Shown: piece by piece, positions 12,628 to 25,700 of the stretch
Layout of the letters: the number at the start of each line of letters is the position of its first letter
Numbering within the stretch: the first letter of the stretch is position 1
Assembly: GCA_050084985.1 (NCBI GenBank)
Contig: JBITNC010000001.1
Coordinates: 172,546,001-172,610,000, forward strand
Origin: Nageia nagi
Taxonomy: Eukaryota; Pinophyta
Length of the DNA: 64,000 nucleotides
Direction: 5' to 3'
Program-made: the position numbers and the translations under genes
Notes under the pieces: model-generated
Told to the model about the DNA's origin: nothing
Seen by the model: the letters and a program-made list of their open reading frames with translations, nothing else
The model's database searches: none

Positions 12628-13749
12628 ACTCCTCATGACAAATTGATGACATACAAATATAAACTAAAGAACATAGGAAAAGAGTGTCAAGTACTCAAAA
12701 ATATCAAGAATTATTGGGCATTAATAAAAAATCGAGTCATAATAAGAGATATAGTTATTTATCTTTGTAATAATATCACCACACTTTAGTGACTTATATT
12801 TAATTGTTATCAATACAAATTACCCCCTTATTTTTATTTTGATTTATTTTAGTATTTTACTTAAACATTTTATATATTTCATTTGTTCTCACTTTTTTCT
12901 TTTTTGTAGGAAAGAACCATAATGATTGGATTTATTCAAATCACAAAACTAATCAACAATTCTATTATTTGGACTCCTACAAAATAGAGAAGTGAGATAT
13001 TAATGGAATTGTAAATGAAGCTTGTAAAAGAATTTCATTTAAACCATTTGCTATATTTATATAAATATGATTCTCTAAACAACTAGGAGAATTCAAGAAG
13101 TGGGTTATCCATTGAACTAGATTTAGCAAGTCAAAAGCAATAGACATAATCTTTCGTGATAGAAGCTACAAAATCTTTTGGTGTGAATTCCTCAAATTAT
13201 TTCAATGCTAGTTCATAAAGCAACCCAAATTCACCACCCAGATTGTAATTCTTAAAGTTAATTAAACTAAAGAAAGTTTACTTAAGTTGAAGAATTCACA
13301 ATAATCCTAGATTAAAAAGGTTGACAACTAGGTTCAAAATAACCTTGACACTTATATTGTTGAGTTTTCTCTTCTAGATTTGGTGTTGTGGGATGTAAGG
13401 AAGGAAATATTATTTAGAGGTTTATGAAATATATTCTTAGAAAACATGTCCCATATTTATAAAAGATACTTGATTTGGTAAGGGGTAGCCCTTAGTACTT
13501 TCTCTTATTTGTAGGAGAAGTTACCAAGGGATGAGGAGAGAAACCTATGATGATGAGGTATAATTAGTTAACAAAATATTATGTTCATAAGGGCATTAAG
13601 TGTAATGAAATCCAAAGAGACACAATGGTTTTGTATTAAAAAATATATAAAGAAAGAAAAAATAGGGTTAACTTAGCATAAAATAGAATTGAGCAAAAAG
13701 GCTATACTTAAGAAAGGATATAAGAATATAGGAGAGAACATAAGGAGAG
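12628..13749. other. Unclassified repeat, shared with about 45860-46330
   Basis: No coding sequence is recognised. The part at about 12760-12970 resembles 45980-46190 in order and wording (for example AAAGAACC-TAATGAT followed by CAC-AAACTA-TCAA), so both are copies of one unnamed repeat. The purine-rich end just before 13750 precedes the LTR of element E. Confidence 0.5.
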
Positions 13750-13930
13750 TGTTGACACCTAATTTGGTACCTTTTTGGGATCAAACTAGTTGTCATATGA
13801 TCCTTAAGACATCATGATCCATGTTATCATTATATTACTTATTATTATTAATAAAGGTTGAGGATAAGCAATATCTTATGCATGTTTCTCTTTGTTTGTG
13901 AAAGGACCCATGAGAATTGGCACTATGCTA

Positions 13931-14212
13931 TGTTAGAAACCTAATCCTTAGGGTTTAAGGTTGAATGTAAATAATTAGATTTAGGTGTGAGAAAGTATTC
14001 TATATTAATGTGTTTTCAGATTTGTGTATTGCAGGAATTCCAAAGGTCATAGTAAGATGAATTTGTAGAGTTTTTAGGAAGTAAAAGAGTCTTTTGAGGA
14101 AGATGAAGTGATAAGCCACTTTTTCCTCTATTTATAAATGTTGTATTGATGTAATACGTGAATTTTGGAGTTAACAGAATTTGGATTTGCAAACCTAAGA
14201 ATGGGCCTTAAA
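13931..14212 (+). repeat. 5' LTR of TRIM-like element
   Basis: Starts TGTTAGAAACC and ends GGGCCTTAAA, where the 3' copy ends TTACA. The two copies differ at scattered bases, so the insertion is not recent. Confidence 0.9.
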
Positions 14213-14554
14213 ATGGTATTAGAGCTTGGCTATGCCTAACAAAAGGCTAACAACCTTTTCTAGAACATGTTAAGATCTTACTTGGGGCATTTCTTGGTTC
14301 TCCATGTGAGTTTTTCTTGCAAATTCAAGTAGACTCCAATTTTCCATTTTTGTGCATAACTTTTAATATGGTTATCCATTTTCCATTATGTGAAAAGTTT
14401 TGGATACCCATTTCCACCAAATTTGTATAGTAATGTTTTTAGAAGCTATCATAGTTTATATCTTATGTTGTTTGTGGGATTTTTCTCTTCTTTATTCATA
14501 GGTGAAATTGTTGTTATCCTTCCTTCTTTATGGATTTTATTTGGTGGTGAATGG

Positions 14555-15028
14555 TGAAGGAATTAGTTCTACACTAATTCTCAAGGTCCAAGACTATAGG
14601 AAACATAATCATTCAACATCTACAAGCTAATAACACCATTCACACAAGATAACACCAATATAAGTGGTTCCTCCCTCCTTGGGAGTACATCCACTAATAG
14701 ATCTCAATTCTCAAACTATGCACCCTCTTACTACAATTCCTTTCTCTCCTACACAATTACTCAAAATCTAAGTTATATTACAAGAGGAGAGGCCCTCTAT
14801 TTATAGCACGAGAGCACCTCCCTAACCTCCCTTTAACCCAAGGGTAAGGTTAGGGTTACAATAAATATATTACCTAACTTTAACCTACCAACTAACCACT
14901 TGGTAAGGTCAAAGTTTACATAATAAAGAATTCAATTAATCCCTTAAGGTATCTAAATATCCTTTAAGTGATTAATTGAATTTACAAGGAGTTTAGATAT
15001 TCACAATATTTCATTACAAATTCTAGCA
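14555..15028 (-). repeat. Solo copia-type LTR inside the TRIM-like element, TSD AATGG
   Basis: The 474 bp unit is bounded by TG and CA and by perfect AATGG duplications (14550-14554 and 15029-15033). On the minus strand it carries a TATA box (GCTATAAATAGAGGG, near 14793-14807). It also has a block (GAGTACATCCACTAATAGATC as printed, in two pieces) like the LTRs of copies A-D, so it is a relative of that family. No internal region remains, which suggests LTR-LTR recombination. Confidence 0.88.
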
Positions 15029-15277
15029 AATGGTGGGTTGTTTTATGGTAGCAATGCCATCTCAACCCAAGTTGTAGATTTGCCTCTTTTTCATGTGCTT
15101 GAATGGTTGTTTCATTCATGGATTATGAAGAAGCTCAAGAAAAATTTATTGTGGTTAGAAGTAGAAGCTATTTGTGAAAGCTATATGTAACTGAATGTAC
15201 TTTTTTGAAGAATGCTCTACACACCTTGAGGCACATATTTTTATTTCTTTCTTAATCCCTTTCGAATTAAGAGGGGA

Positions 15278-15559
15278 TGTTGGAAACCTAATCTTTAGGG
15301 ATTAAGGTTGAATGTAAATAATTAGATTTAGGTGTGAGAAAGTATTTTATATTTATATATTTTCATATTTGTGTATTGGAGGAATTCCAAAGGTCATAGT
15401 AAGATGAAGTTGTAGAGTCTTTAGGCAATTAAAGAGTCTCTTGAGGAAGGTGAAGTGATAAGCCACTTTTTCCTCTATTTATGAATGTTGTATTGATGTA
15501 ATACATGAATATTAGAGTTAATAAAATTTGTATTTGCAAACCTAAGAATGGGCCTTACA
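15278..15559 (+). repeat. 3' LTR of TRIM-like element
   Basis: Starts TGTTGGAAACC directly after the purine tract and ends GGGCCTTACA. It is the same length as the 5' copy. Confidence 0.9.
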
Positions 15560-16150
15560 TGCTACAATAATGTTATAAGGTAATCTTATGTGCTTATAAA
15601 TAGAGAAACATATACATGGGATGAGTATTAGACTTTATCTTGATAGAACCCTCAAAAGAACTTATAGTGTCTCTTAACACCACCTATTGAGATTATATTT
15701 GTTACACTCAAGAGCTATTTATTATTCATACTTTACAATACTTCTAAAAATAGCTTTCATGACATTAGCTTTAGACCTTGTAACCTACATCCTTAGGAAC
15801 ACTAGTGTTAGTGCTACCAACAACATCAACATTAGGCTACATATATCATCTCACTTTGAAATCAAGGATTTTAAGCTTAGTGCCTAACAAGCTTCTTTCT
15901 ATGAGTATCTTCATTGACTAGGTAAGTAACATTTAAATTTCCTTGATACTTTATCTCATATGTTATAAATACAATATGGTAACTTAACTCACTTATTTTA
16001 TCATTATCATTCTAAGTTACTATCATATGCACATTTTGTTTTGTTAGGTATCATAGGTAATAAGCATTGTAGTATTGTTCTTAATTAAGTAGATGCATTA
16101 TATTTATGTAATACCATATTCATAATTAGGGTTGTATTTTATCCTATACA

Positions 16151-16767
16151 TATTGGTGAACCCAACTCTTTTATTTTTAAAATCTTCAAATTAGGGTTTG
16201 ATAAAATTATTTTAAAATGTTATGATTACTACAAAAAATTCCTTCTATTATTATATTTAGTCCTCATCATGCTTTTGGAAAAGAATTTGCAAATGTATTT
16301 GGTGAAGAAAATAATATCAAACCCATAAGGAAGAAACCCATAATTTCTTCAATAAGAAAGAGTGCAAGGTTTTAAATCAACAATCAAATAAAAAGATCCA
16401 ATAAAATTGATAGCTCCTCACAAGGGGGTAATGATCCAAGTATATCCGATGTGAAAATATCCATAAAAGAATCTCTTAAAAAGAATGGTAGATCAAGGTG
16501 TTCAAATAGATGAAGACTCCTAAAATGAAGGCTTTCAAACTTCTCATGATTAAATATTGCTTGGGAATTCTTTCTTAACTAAGGATATAAGTATGGAAAA
16601 ATTTGTCAATCACTACTACATTTAAGCAATTTTGCATCAAACCATGCCTCAATCCATAATTTTTTTTTAAATTGCATAAATCATGATGCATCAATTGATG
16701 CTAAGGATATCGTTAAAGAAAGCATCATTTGTTGCATCAAGGATAACATCATTCCTTACATCATATA
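16151..16767 (+). other. Leader region of gypsy E
   Basis: This stretch follows the primer site. It contains short, heavily stopped coding-like pieces (about 16270-16500) and a run of TGCATCA/GATGC words near 16660-16740. No family is recognised. Confidence 0.45.
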
Positions 16768-17165
16768 TCAAATTCTAAGTATCAAATAATTAACATTATA
16801 CATGATGTATAAAAAATCATGTATATCATCAAAATTATAGAAATGAGGGTTTGCATCATGCATCTTGTCAAACAATTCATCTATCTTCTCTATGCTTCCA
16901 TATTTTGCATATATGTCTAACAAGGTACTCACAACCATAACATTCAATAAATTTTTTATTTTAAAGAGTCTTTGATGTATGTATAAACCATTTTTCAAAT
17001 CTCTTAATTTGGTGCATCCTTTGAGGATGCTAGGAAAGGTGAATTTGTTTGGTTGGACTACTGCTAGTGTTTATTCTAATTAGTGAAATAGTTTCAATGC
17101 TTGTTGAGGAAATTCATGTCTTTGGTAACCTAAAATTATCATATTCCATGAGAAGATGTATCATT
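16768..17165 (-). pseudogene. Pentatricopeptide-repeat (PPR) gene fragment
   Basis: On the minus strand, from about 17130 down to 16850, the translation reads like consecutive PPR motifs of the plant organelle RNA-binding family. FSWNMIILGYQRHEFPQQAL is followed by NKFTFPSILKGCTKLRDLK. Next come GLYIHQRLF, then VVSTLLDIYAKYGSIEKIDE and LFDKMHDAN. These match the usual spacing of such repeats (SWN-MI-GY, EAL-LF, FTFPSIL-AC, LIDMYAK-GS, A-ELFD-M). At least two stop codons lie where a glutamine or methionine would be expected. There is no start codon, no targeting peptide and no C-terminal E or DYW domain, so this is an isolated fragment of about 130 codons. It lies antisense within gypsy E, between the primer site and gag, which points to a captured or inserted host gene piece. 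Confidence 0.8.
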
Positions 17166-17799
17166 TGATCATATAGTTAAAAAATTCATGGGCACCCACC
17201 AAACTTTGAGGGCCTCCTCTACCAAACTTCATGGGTGGTTAAAGCATGTAATGCATATTTTGCTTACCACAAAATGCAAATACACACTACTATCTACATT
17301 CTTCAACATGTCTTCAACTCTTGTAGACCTATATCATTAAAAATACCCTTATCAAGGGAAAGCTCTTTCATTTACTTATCAATGGTATCATACCCGCCAT
17401 TAAAAATCCACCATTGATCAAGGAAATGCATCGATAGTCGATAATGGATCATGCCATGATCTATGTGCATGATTTGTGCCTTTTTTTCTATTCCATGTAT
17501 CACTTAACACATTCAAATATGTCAACTGATACATCAACCAATGTGTCAAATAATACATTAATCAATGCATCAAAAAAATGGTTTTATCTAGATTAATGTA
17601 GACATGCCAAATAGTGATGCATCTTACATCACGATGTTAAAATGCAATTTTATGACACATGGTATGATGCAAAATTGCTAAAATATAATAGTAAATCAAA
17701 TGGTAGAGTAAGGCACTCAAAGAAATAATGAATCAAATAGGAATACATTTCATGGCACAAAGGAACTTGGGACAGTTGTAGCTTCTTTATCAAACCAAG
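17166..17799. other. Spacer between PPR fragment and gag relic
   Basis: No coding family is recognised. The sequence is rich in variants of TGCATCA and ACATCA (about 17500-17680). Confidence 0.4.
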
Positions 17800-19910
17800 A
17801 GGAGATTTTGAAAGTAATAAGTGAAAATGATGATATGTTGAGAGTTGTGGTTTAGAAATAAAAATATAACATTATCAAATTCCTTTAGGAAATATTAGTA
17901 GAAGCTAAAAGTGCTTATATTATTGATTTCTTAGAAAATGAAGAAGTCATAAAGTAAAGAACATCATATAATACATTGACAAGGCATTATATTTTAAGAA
18001 ATAGTAATCCAAATGCTATAATGTTAACATCCAATCTTAAAAAAAGTAGATCTTTATAAGAAACAAAGACTTATTTAATGATCTAACCTTCACATTACCA
18101 TATGTCTAACATTGACATCACCCACATGTCAATGTTTATGATCCCTATTGAAGTTGAGGATTCAATTAAAGAAATAAAATATGAAAAGTCATTAGAAGTA
18201 GAATTTATAGCAAAAAATGATTAGGTACTTCCTAACATTGATGCTCATGCTTTAGCAATATTGTAATATTTGTTCCAATAACACTAAGATGATATTTATG
18301 CTCAAGAACTAAAAGGTGTAGGTGAGTATGAAGAAATGGCTTTTTAAGATGAAATTGGTCTTAAAATGGATGATAATAGTAAGAAGATAAAATAATTTTT
18401 TTGCAAAGCCATGAAACCTTATCATCATTTGACAAATTAAGAAAATCAAATCAAATATCAATATCTAAATTGTTGAGATAATGATTATTACACATGTATA
18501 CCAATTGATGATAAGGTAATTTTTTACAAGGCATTTATAGTATAACTTCATCAACATCATGATCAAATTATAGGTATATTTACTTACAAATAAGATAAAG
18601 GACAATTGTTAGTGGATACTGATTCTAATAAAGATCTACAAGAAGATTAGAAAGAATAGTTCCATCATTGTATGAGGCTAGCAATGTAACCATTACTAAG
18701 ATGGACAAAAATAAGAAAATGATGTTAAGGCCACCATATTAATTAGGTTTGATAATTAATAAATGATGAAATTATTACCTATAGAGTTACATAAAACTTT
18801 TGGGATTATCATACAACAAATAATAGAGAATAAAGATCCCAAAGAAGGAGATTTCCAAATAGTTTGTACTCTAAAAAGGCATGTGCAACAACATGAATTT
18901 ATTCGAAAGGAGCAATATGTTTCAAAATCAGATATTGAAAAGCTCACTAAGAAAATTCATGAATTGATGACTTCATAAAATAAAGGACCTCCATAAGAAG
19001 ACAATAGAAATCCATTCTGTCATAGAATAAGAGTAATTGTGATAAATATAAAAATAATTTGAAGTTTATAAAATACGAATGTCATGAAGATCTAAAATTA
19101 TACATGCAAATTATGAAGATGAAGTTTTTTTATCACTTTGAACAAGGATTTACATTTTATGTTATTCCCTCTAACATTAAAAGGAAATTCTCTTAAATGG
19201 CTCAATAAGATTCCTAATGATAATATTCAAGATTTTGCACAACTCAATAAATTATTTATTGAAGCTTTCAACATATACATGCCAAAGGATACTCCATTTT
19301 TTGATTTGATTAAATTAAAGTCAAGATAAGGTAAAATAATTAAATATTTCATCAAATTTTGGAAAAAAATAACTAACAAGATTATTCTTGATGACAAGCA
19401 CAAACTTGAAGCATTCATTCAATCACTGCAACAAAAATACAAGGTAATTTATTTGGATTATAACAAATTACCTTTTTATACTTTTATTCATAATATCATA
19501 GAAAAATAAAGGTTTATGATAAGATTTGAAGGATGGAAGAGTGAAAAAGGACTAAAATTGCACCAAAGGTAAAATAAGAACCTTAAGCAAAACTAATCAT
19601 TGTAGCAAGTACTGTGGAGAATGCCAAAGAAATTAATAAGCAACCTAAGAAAGAATCAAGAAAGTTGACTCATATTTAAGATGATATCGATGAATGCTTA
19701 CTCACATAGTCAAGAAGAAGCTATTGAGATTACCAACTCCTCCAACCAAAGATCCAAAGTTTGGTCTTATTGTTCGTTATGATTATTTCTATAATTATCA
19801 TTGATAGAGAGGGCATTTGAAAAAAGATTGTCATTAATTAAGGTATAAAATTCAATAATTAGTTGATATTAGAAAATTTTAATTTACTCCTCCAAAGGCA
19901 TAAAAGGTAA
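17800..19910 (+). pseudogene. Ty3/gypsy gag relic of element E
   Basis: The upstream part (about 17810-18650) stays readable in one frame apart from many TAA/TAG codons at positions that suit glutamine. I do not recognise this N-terminal part. The capsid-like part (19138-19480) reads LFPLTLKGNSLKWLNKIPN and FAQLNKLFIEAFN, then LEAFIQSLQQKY, the pattern of the retrotransposon gag family. A nucleocapsid finger at about 19786-19835 reads FYNYH, two stops, then RGHLKKDC; the first cysteine appears changed to tyrosine. The finger aligns with that of element H. No protease, RT or integrase motif follows. Confidence 0.72.
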
Positions 19911-21528
19911 AAAATGATGGGCCTCAACATAAATAGAATAAGAATTTGGGGATCTACAAGAATCCTTTTCCTTAGTTTGTTAGAGCCAAATATCTTAACA
20001 AGTCACTTCATTTTATAGAAGGAATTAAACAAAAGCAAAGGAGAGGTACTTGATTCCTTGTAGACATTGTACTTATTAATACTTTTTAAATTATTTTGTT
20101 TTGTTATTTTTCTATTTTAGATGTTTGAAAGAAAAAAAGTATTTTTGCACATGCATCCTAGCATCAACATTGTTGGGAGTATTAATGCTAACCATTTAGG
20201 GCATTTAGGTCAATAATGTGTTAGGAATTGCCTTTACATTTTTCAAAATGATAGAATTTTCATTCAATGCATACAAAACATCAATTTTATTTTTGTCCAA
20301 AAATTAGAAAAAATGCACTATCAAGCTTAAATGGTCTTAATTTGTTTTTTCAATTTCCATCTTAAAAAAAGTGTACATTTCATGTTCAAAATCATGTTCT
20401 TAAGGGAATTTCATTTATGTCATCCTAGTTTTAACACTAAAGTGCCTAGGTGTCATTTTTTTCTTAGGTCATGAATTTTTCCATAATATAATTACAAAAA
20501 TCATACAAAACATAGAAAAATCATGCATAAACATAAAAAATTTAAAGCATACATATACAAATAATTTTGGTCTAAAATCATCAAGTCTCATATATCATGG
20601 AAGGTCCCAAAGAGGTACAATATACATGTTTAGGAACTTTTCTCATCACCATGTACACTTTACTCACTAATTACTTTTCTTTTTCCTAAGTTGGACCTAG
20701 ATCTAGATAGAGAAATAGTTGGGCATTTGGTATCCGTTTCTTGTTCCAATATATAAATTTGGCCCTTTAAATACTATTTATGTGTGGCCAACTTTTGGTT
20801 ATCTATGGCATATTTTGATATTTTCTACAAAACACCAAGCATGTTCTTCTTCTTATTTGAATCTAAAATATTAATAATATCATTAGTGATTTTCTTTTGC
20901 ACTTTGAGTTTCTCCTTCATATTGTCCAATTCTTCTTATAAGACATCAAAATTCTCTTTTATATTAGTTTCATATAAAAATAAAAAGAATAAAAATGTTA
21001 TAAATATTAGATATATACATGTATATGCTTGTAAAAAAAATATATTCAAGGAAGATACGTACCAAACTTATTAGAATGATCAACACTTGCACTCTATAAT
21101 AGGCTAAGCTCATCCAAGATCAAATCTCTAGACAAAGTCTTAGTAGTTTCCCAACTCTTATTTCATGGCTCTATGACCATAAGATGTGATAAAGCCTGCA
21201 AAAAATAAATATCAATAGCTAACTATGCATGTTTATATAGTCAATTTTTTTTTTATTTTATATCATTAGTTGTATAAATAAAGGTAAAATATGACTATTT
21301 ATTTGAAGCATAAAGGATATGTTTATTTTACTCTTAACATCAATGTTGGGAAGTAATGCATCCCAATGCTAATGTTGGTTATCTTTGAATAAAACACTAT
21401 TAATCTTGTAACACACCATTCACGCATAAAATCACAAAAATGATTCAAAATTTTAGTTCTAAAAGTTATATGATAAAGGTAGAACATATTAAGATCATCA
21501 AGTTGAAAGTGTCTCATGACATTAATAC
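19911..21528. other. Non-coding part of gypsy E left of copia C
   Basis: AT-rich sequence with only short chance frames. I see no pol motif. It ends at the insertion point of copia C, with flank AATAC at 21524-21528. Confidence 0.5.
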
Positions 21529-22033
21529 TAATGGAAATAAGCTTAAAAGATTAAATTCCTATTCTACCAAGATCACATGAAAGATCTCTCAAATTCCTTA
21601 AGCATTAAGAACACAAACTCAAAGTAGCATTCACACATGATGGCACCAATATAAAGTGGTTCCTCCAACCATAGGAGTACATCAACTAATCTAAGATCTT
21701 ATTCTCAAAGAGCACTCTTGTACAACAACTCACTTTCTCTCTTCTCCTACAACCTATAAAAGAGCATAACTTTGCTACAAAATTGAGTGAGTAATCTCAA
21801 GGAGAGGGCCCTCAATTTATAGGCAAAAATCCTCCCTTGGATCATCCTTTTAACTATTGTTCAATATCATGACATGCTTCACCCTTTTACCCAAGGGGCA
21901 TGTTAATGAGATGGAGTGTAGGACAAGTTACATTATCTTATTCACAAATACTTAAAAGGTATCTAGGGATACTTTTAAGTATTAATGAATTTACAAGAAG
22001 AGACCTTACAATAATGTATTATACATTCCAAAA
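21529..22033 (-). repeat. 3' LTR of copia C
   Basis: A 505 bp LTR. Its terminal bases have drifted from the family TGTTGGAATG to TTTTGGAATG. It contains the family block around GGCATGTTAATGAGATGGAG and a TATA box in a CTATAAATTGAGG-like context. Confidence 0.9.
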
Positions 22034-22757
22034 CTCCCCCTTAATGCAATATTGGGGTAGAGCGAAGAGGAGAGAAGAAAGAGAGAGTTCTCCTCCATAG
22101 AGATACAATCAAAGATAAGAACATTTACATCTTTAATAAATAAGTAATATCTTAGATTAAGGCTCACTACTTTATCATTTGAAAAATGGTTTATAATATA
22201 ATCATTAACCATAACTAGTTTCACTTTGCAAAGTAGTAATTCAATAACAAGTTGATATGATGAGCCTCCATAAGCCTATCAATTAGAAGTAGGTAACTTG
22301 CTCTCTCAAGAAGAAACCTACAATCTATAAGCAGCTCATAAATAATATCAATTAGATGCATCATATAAACATTTATATCAACATAAGATAGATGCATCAA
22401 GTAATATCATTCATAAATTATCAATGGTACACTATAAGTCATCACAAAGATGTCAAGCCAATACTCATAATCACCTAATATATAAAAAATACATGTTGAT
22501 CAACATAAAAAATAGATCATAAACACATACGAGTTACGCACATATGGATAACTAAACAATATCAAAAAGCACATACTAGTTCTTCACATATGGATAACTG
22601 TAATAATGCTAGTAGAAGCCTTCATATGCTAAAAATGTACAACTAGTTCTTCAAACAAAGAGAACTAACCATGAAGGTGTATATAAAAATATCAATGATA
22701 TACAATCAAAAAATTCTCTTAGGAATGAATTTGTCATCATAGACATGAATTCAACCT
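22034..22757 (-). other. 3' UTR of copia C
   Basis: Non-coding sequence between the pol stop and the 3' LTR. It contains a tandemly duplicated unit with CATATGGATAACT at about 22540-22600. The duplication is also present in copies B and D. Confidence 0.6.
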
Positions 22758-25700
22758 TTAACTCCCCCTTGAGGGAAGCTTCACCAACCTAATAAATTCT
22801 TTAAGCTCATATAACTAATCTTCAATAAGGAGATTGGTAAATAAATCATCAAAGTTTAGGACTGATGGATAATATTTCAATTATAGGATACCATCCAGAA
22901 CCTTCTTCCTAATAAAATGTGCTTAGATTTCAACATATTTTGTTCTTTGATGGAAAATATGATTCTTTTCTAAAGCAATAGCTAATTGATTATCTGAAAA
23001 AATCTAAGATGGGTGAACTTTCTCATATCCAATTTCTTTCAGAATATCCTTTAACCAAATGGCTTCCTAGGCTGTGACTAACATGACTTGATATTCTACC
23101 TCTATAGTGGAGAGAGTAGTAGTAGGCTGCTTTTTGGAAGCCCAATATATAACACTTGAACCAATGTTGAACACAACCAAAGGTTGATTTCCTATCATCT
23201 ATATCTCCCCCATAATTATAATCTGAGTACTTGAGGGAAAAAATGAGGGAAACTTGGAATACTTGAGAGAAAAATCCTTCATTTCTAAAACATACCTCAA
23301 GATTTATTTAACAACATTGAGGTGGTCAACATACAATTTTTGCATAAACCATACCATAAGATTTACTATAAAGGTAATATCTAACTTGAAGATAGTCAAA
23401 TAAAGTAAATTATTAATTAATTTCCTATAAAATGTAGCATTTGCTAATTGAGAGTTGGAGCTAAGAGTTAGAGTGATTCCAAGAGAGATTGGGATAGCAA
23501 TAGGTTTGCACTCCTCCATTCTAAACTTTTTCAATGTATTTGAGATATCCTTGGATTAACTAGGGTATGTAAAATCCTTGTATTGATACACTTACATACA
23601 AAAGTAGTAGTGTAAGGGCCAAGATCAATCATTTTAAATGATATCTTAAGTTTAGATATGAACTCTTAAATGATTTTGTCATTATTTCCAATGATCAAAA
23701 GATCATCCATGCAGAGAAGAATCAAGATCAAGTCTTGTCCTTGATTGAGGACATATAGATATGAATCAAAGAACCCAATGCCTACAAAATATTCTGAAAT
23801 ATTTTTCTACCAAGCTCTAGTTACTCGCTTATGTTCATACAAGGACTTCTTTAGCTTGCATACAAGGGAATATTTGCCTTCCACAATAAACTCTTCTAAT
23901 TAATTCATGTAGATATCCACATTTAAGTAACCATTGAGAAAGCACTTTTAACATCAAGTTGAAAAAAATTCTATCTTTGAGCTATTGAAAGAGAAACAAT
24001 TAATTTGACTATGGGCATCTTTACCATTGGAGTAAGGTTTCCTCATAATCAACTTCGTATTTCTAAGCGAAACCTTGGGCTACTAACCTCGCCTTGTATT
24101 TCTTAATTTATCTAAATAAATTGTATTTAATATTGTAATTTCACTTATTTCTAATCGCATTCCATTCATTGAGATAAGGAACCAAGTCCCAAGTTTGATT
24201 TTTCATTAGAGCCTCACACTCCACTTGCATGGCTTCCATCTAGCATTCATGCTTCAAAGCTTCTTTAAATGATGATGGCTCATTCTTGCTATCAATTTTG
24301 GAAAATAAGAATTCGTTTAAGGTTATACTTCTTGTTATCATTTATGTTGAAGAATTTTGCTCCTAAGGTAACTTATCTACACTAATATCCATCCAGTTTG
24401 TTGCAACAAAAGAGTCACTAAGACCATCCAAGTCCTCATAAGAAGCATATTCTTCAAGAAGTTCCTTGAAATTTACATCCCTTGAGATAAACACTACTTT
24501 GGAGGAAGGAGAGTAAATCATATAGCCTCTATTGTGACTATCATAGCTCATAAAGATGCACTTTTTGGATTTCTTTTTTAGCTTTTTTATTTTCTCAAAA
24601 ATAATGAAGGCATAGGCATCATAACCAAAAACTCTAAGGTGAGAGATGTTATGCTTATTTCTCATCCATGCCTCATATGAGGTTTTGCCTTCAAATTCTT
24701 TCATAGGGAACCTATTCAGGGTGTAGATTGTAGTGTTCACTTTTGTACCCCATAAGAAACTAGGGAGATTTCTCAACATGCACCTAGCCATTTCTTGAAT
24801 GGTTTTATTCTTTCTTTCAAAAACACCATTTTGTTGAGGGGCATAAGGGATCATGAAGTACCTGTTAATCTCACATTTGGTACAATAATAATTGAACTCA
24901 TTACTATTATATTCACCTCCATTGTTAGATCTTAACACATTGATTTTTAAGTCAATCTGATTTTCAACTAAGGCTTTGAAATCTTTGAATTTATCAAAGG
25001 TTTGATCCTTGTGCTCAAAGGTTAAGACATAATATGCTCCTCCAAGAGACTTAGTCTAAAATGAACCCATGAAATCTAAATTTATAATTTTAAGAGATTG
25101 TATTGCCCTTATTGCCTTATCATTCTCAAAATTTTGCCTATTCATCTTGCTTAAAATGCACTTCTCACAAAGATCAATTATGGGTGATAATGAAGGAAAA
25201 CTTTCTACAAGTTCTTGATTTTTTATGGTTAAGGTATATTAATCAATGATGCTAAAGATTTCCCTCAGAGTAAACATTTGTAGTATAAACACCAAAAAAT
25301 GATTTTTTATCTATCTAATAAATCATATTTTAGACTTTTAAAGATTAAAAGCAATAATTACATATATCAAGATAAAGTTGATATTACAATACAATGCTAA
25401 GTATTATATTAAATATAATATCATTTATCATGGTTCATATTTTTAAAAGTATTTTGAATACAATAAAAATTATATTATTGTTATGAGTAAACTTTCACTC
25501 ATTTATATGTTCTTACAGGTTATAAATGGAGGAGATAGAAGTTGACATCCCTCTCAAATCTCTCTGATAGGTGGTTTTTACCATACATCATATTATGGTG
25601 TCTCTAGATGCCACCTATTTGAGCATATGTTATGCTTTAAGCTTCTATTTCATGCTATACTTTGTGTACAATCTAGTTCTACAAGTTTTAAGGCATCGAT

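Larger units (their letters stand above)
13931..15559 (+). mobile_element. Short coding-free LTR element (TRIM-like), TSD TGCTA
   Basis: Two 282 bp direct repeats (13931-14212 and 15278-15559) flank an interior without coding sequence. The primer site at 14214-14225 is TGGTATTAGAGC, one base from the initiator tRNA-Met match. A purine tract AAGAGGGGA precedes the 3' copy. The flanks TGCTA (13926-13930 and 15560-15564) are a perfect 5 bp duplication. Without the solo LTR inside, the element is about 1.15 kb, which suits a TRIM or small non-autonomous derivative. It must have used proteins from another element. Confidence 0.9.
13750..16150 (+). repeat. 5' LTR of gypsy E, interrupted; primer site at 16153-16166
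   Basis: The LTR runs 13750-13930 and resumes after the insertion at 15565, ending CCTATACA at 16150. About 765 bp remain without the insert. A TATA box is at 15595-15603. The core at 15661-15689 (CTTATAGTGTCTCTTAACAC) matches the LTR core at 12342-12371 (other strand) and at 25592-25620. The adjacent TTGGTGAACCCAAC is taken as the primer site. Confidence 0.72.

Noticed and set aside
16640-17690. Many TGCATCA and GATGC words, array-like at first sight
   Set aside because: There is no regular spacing or unit, so neither a satellite nor a CRISPR-like array can be supported.
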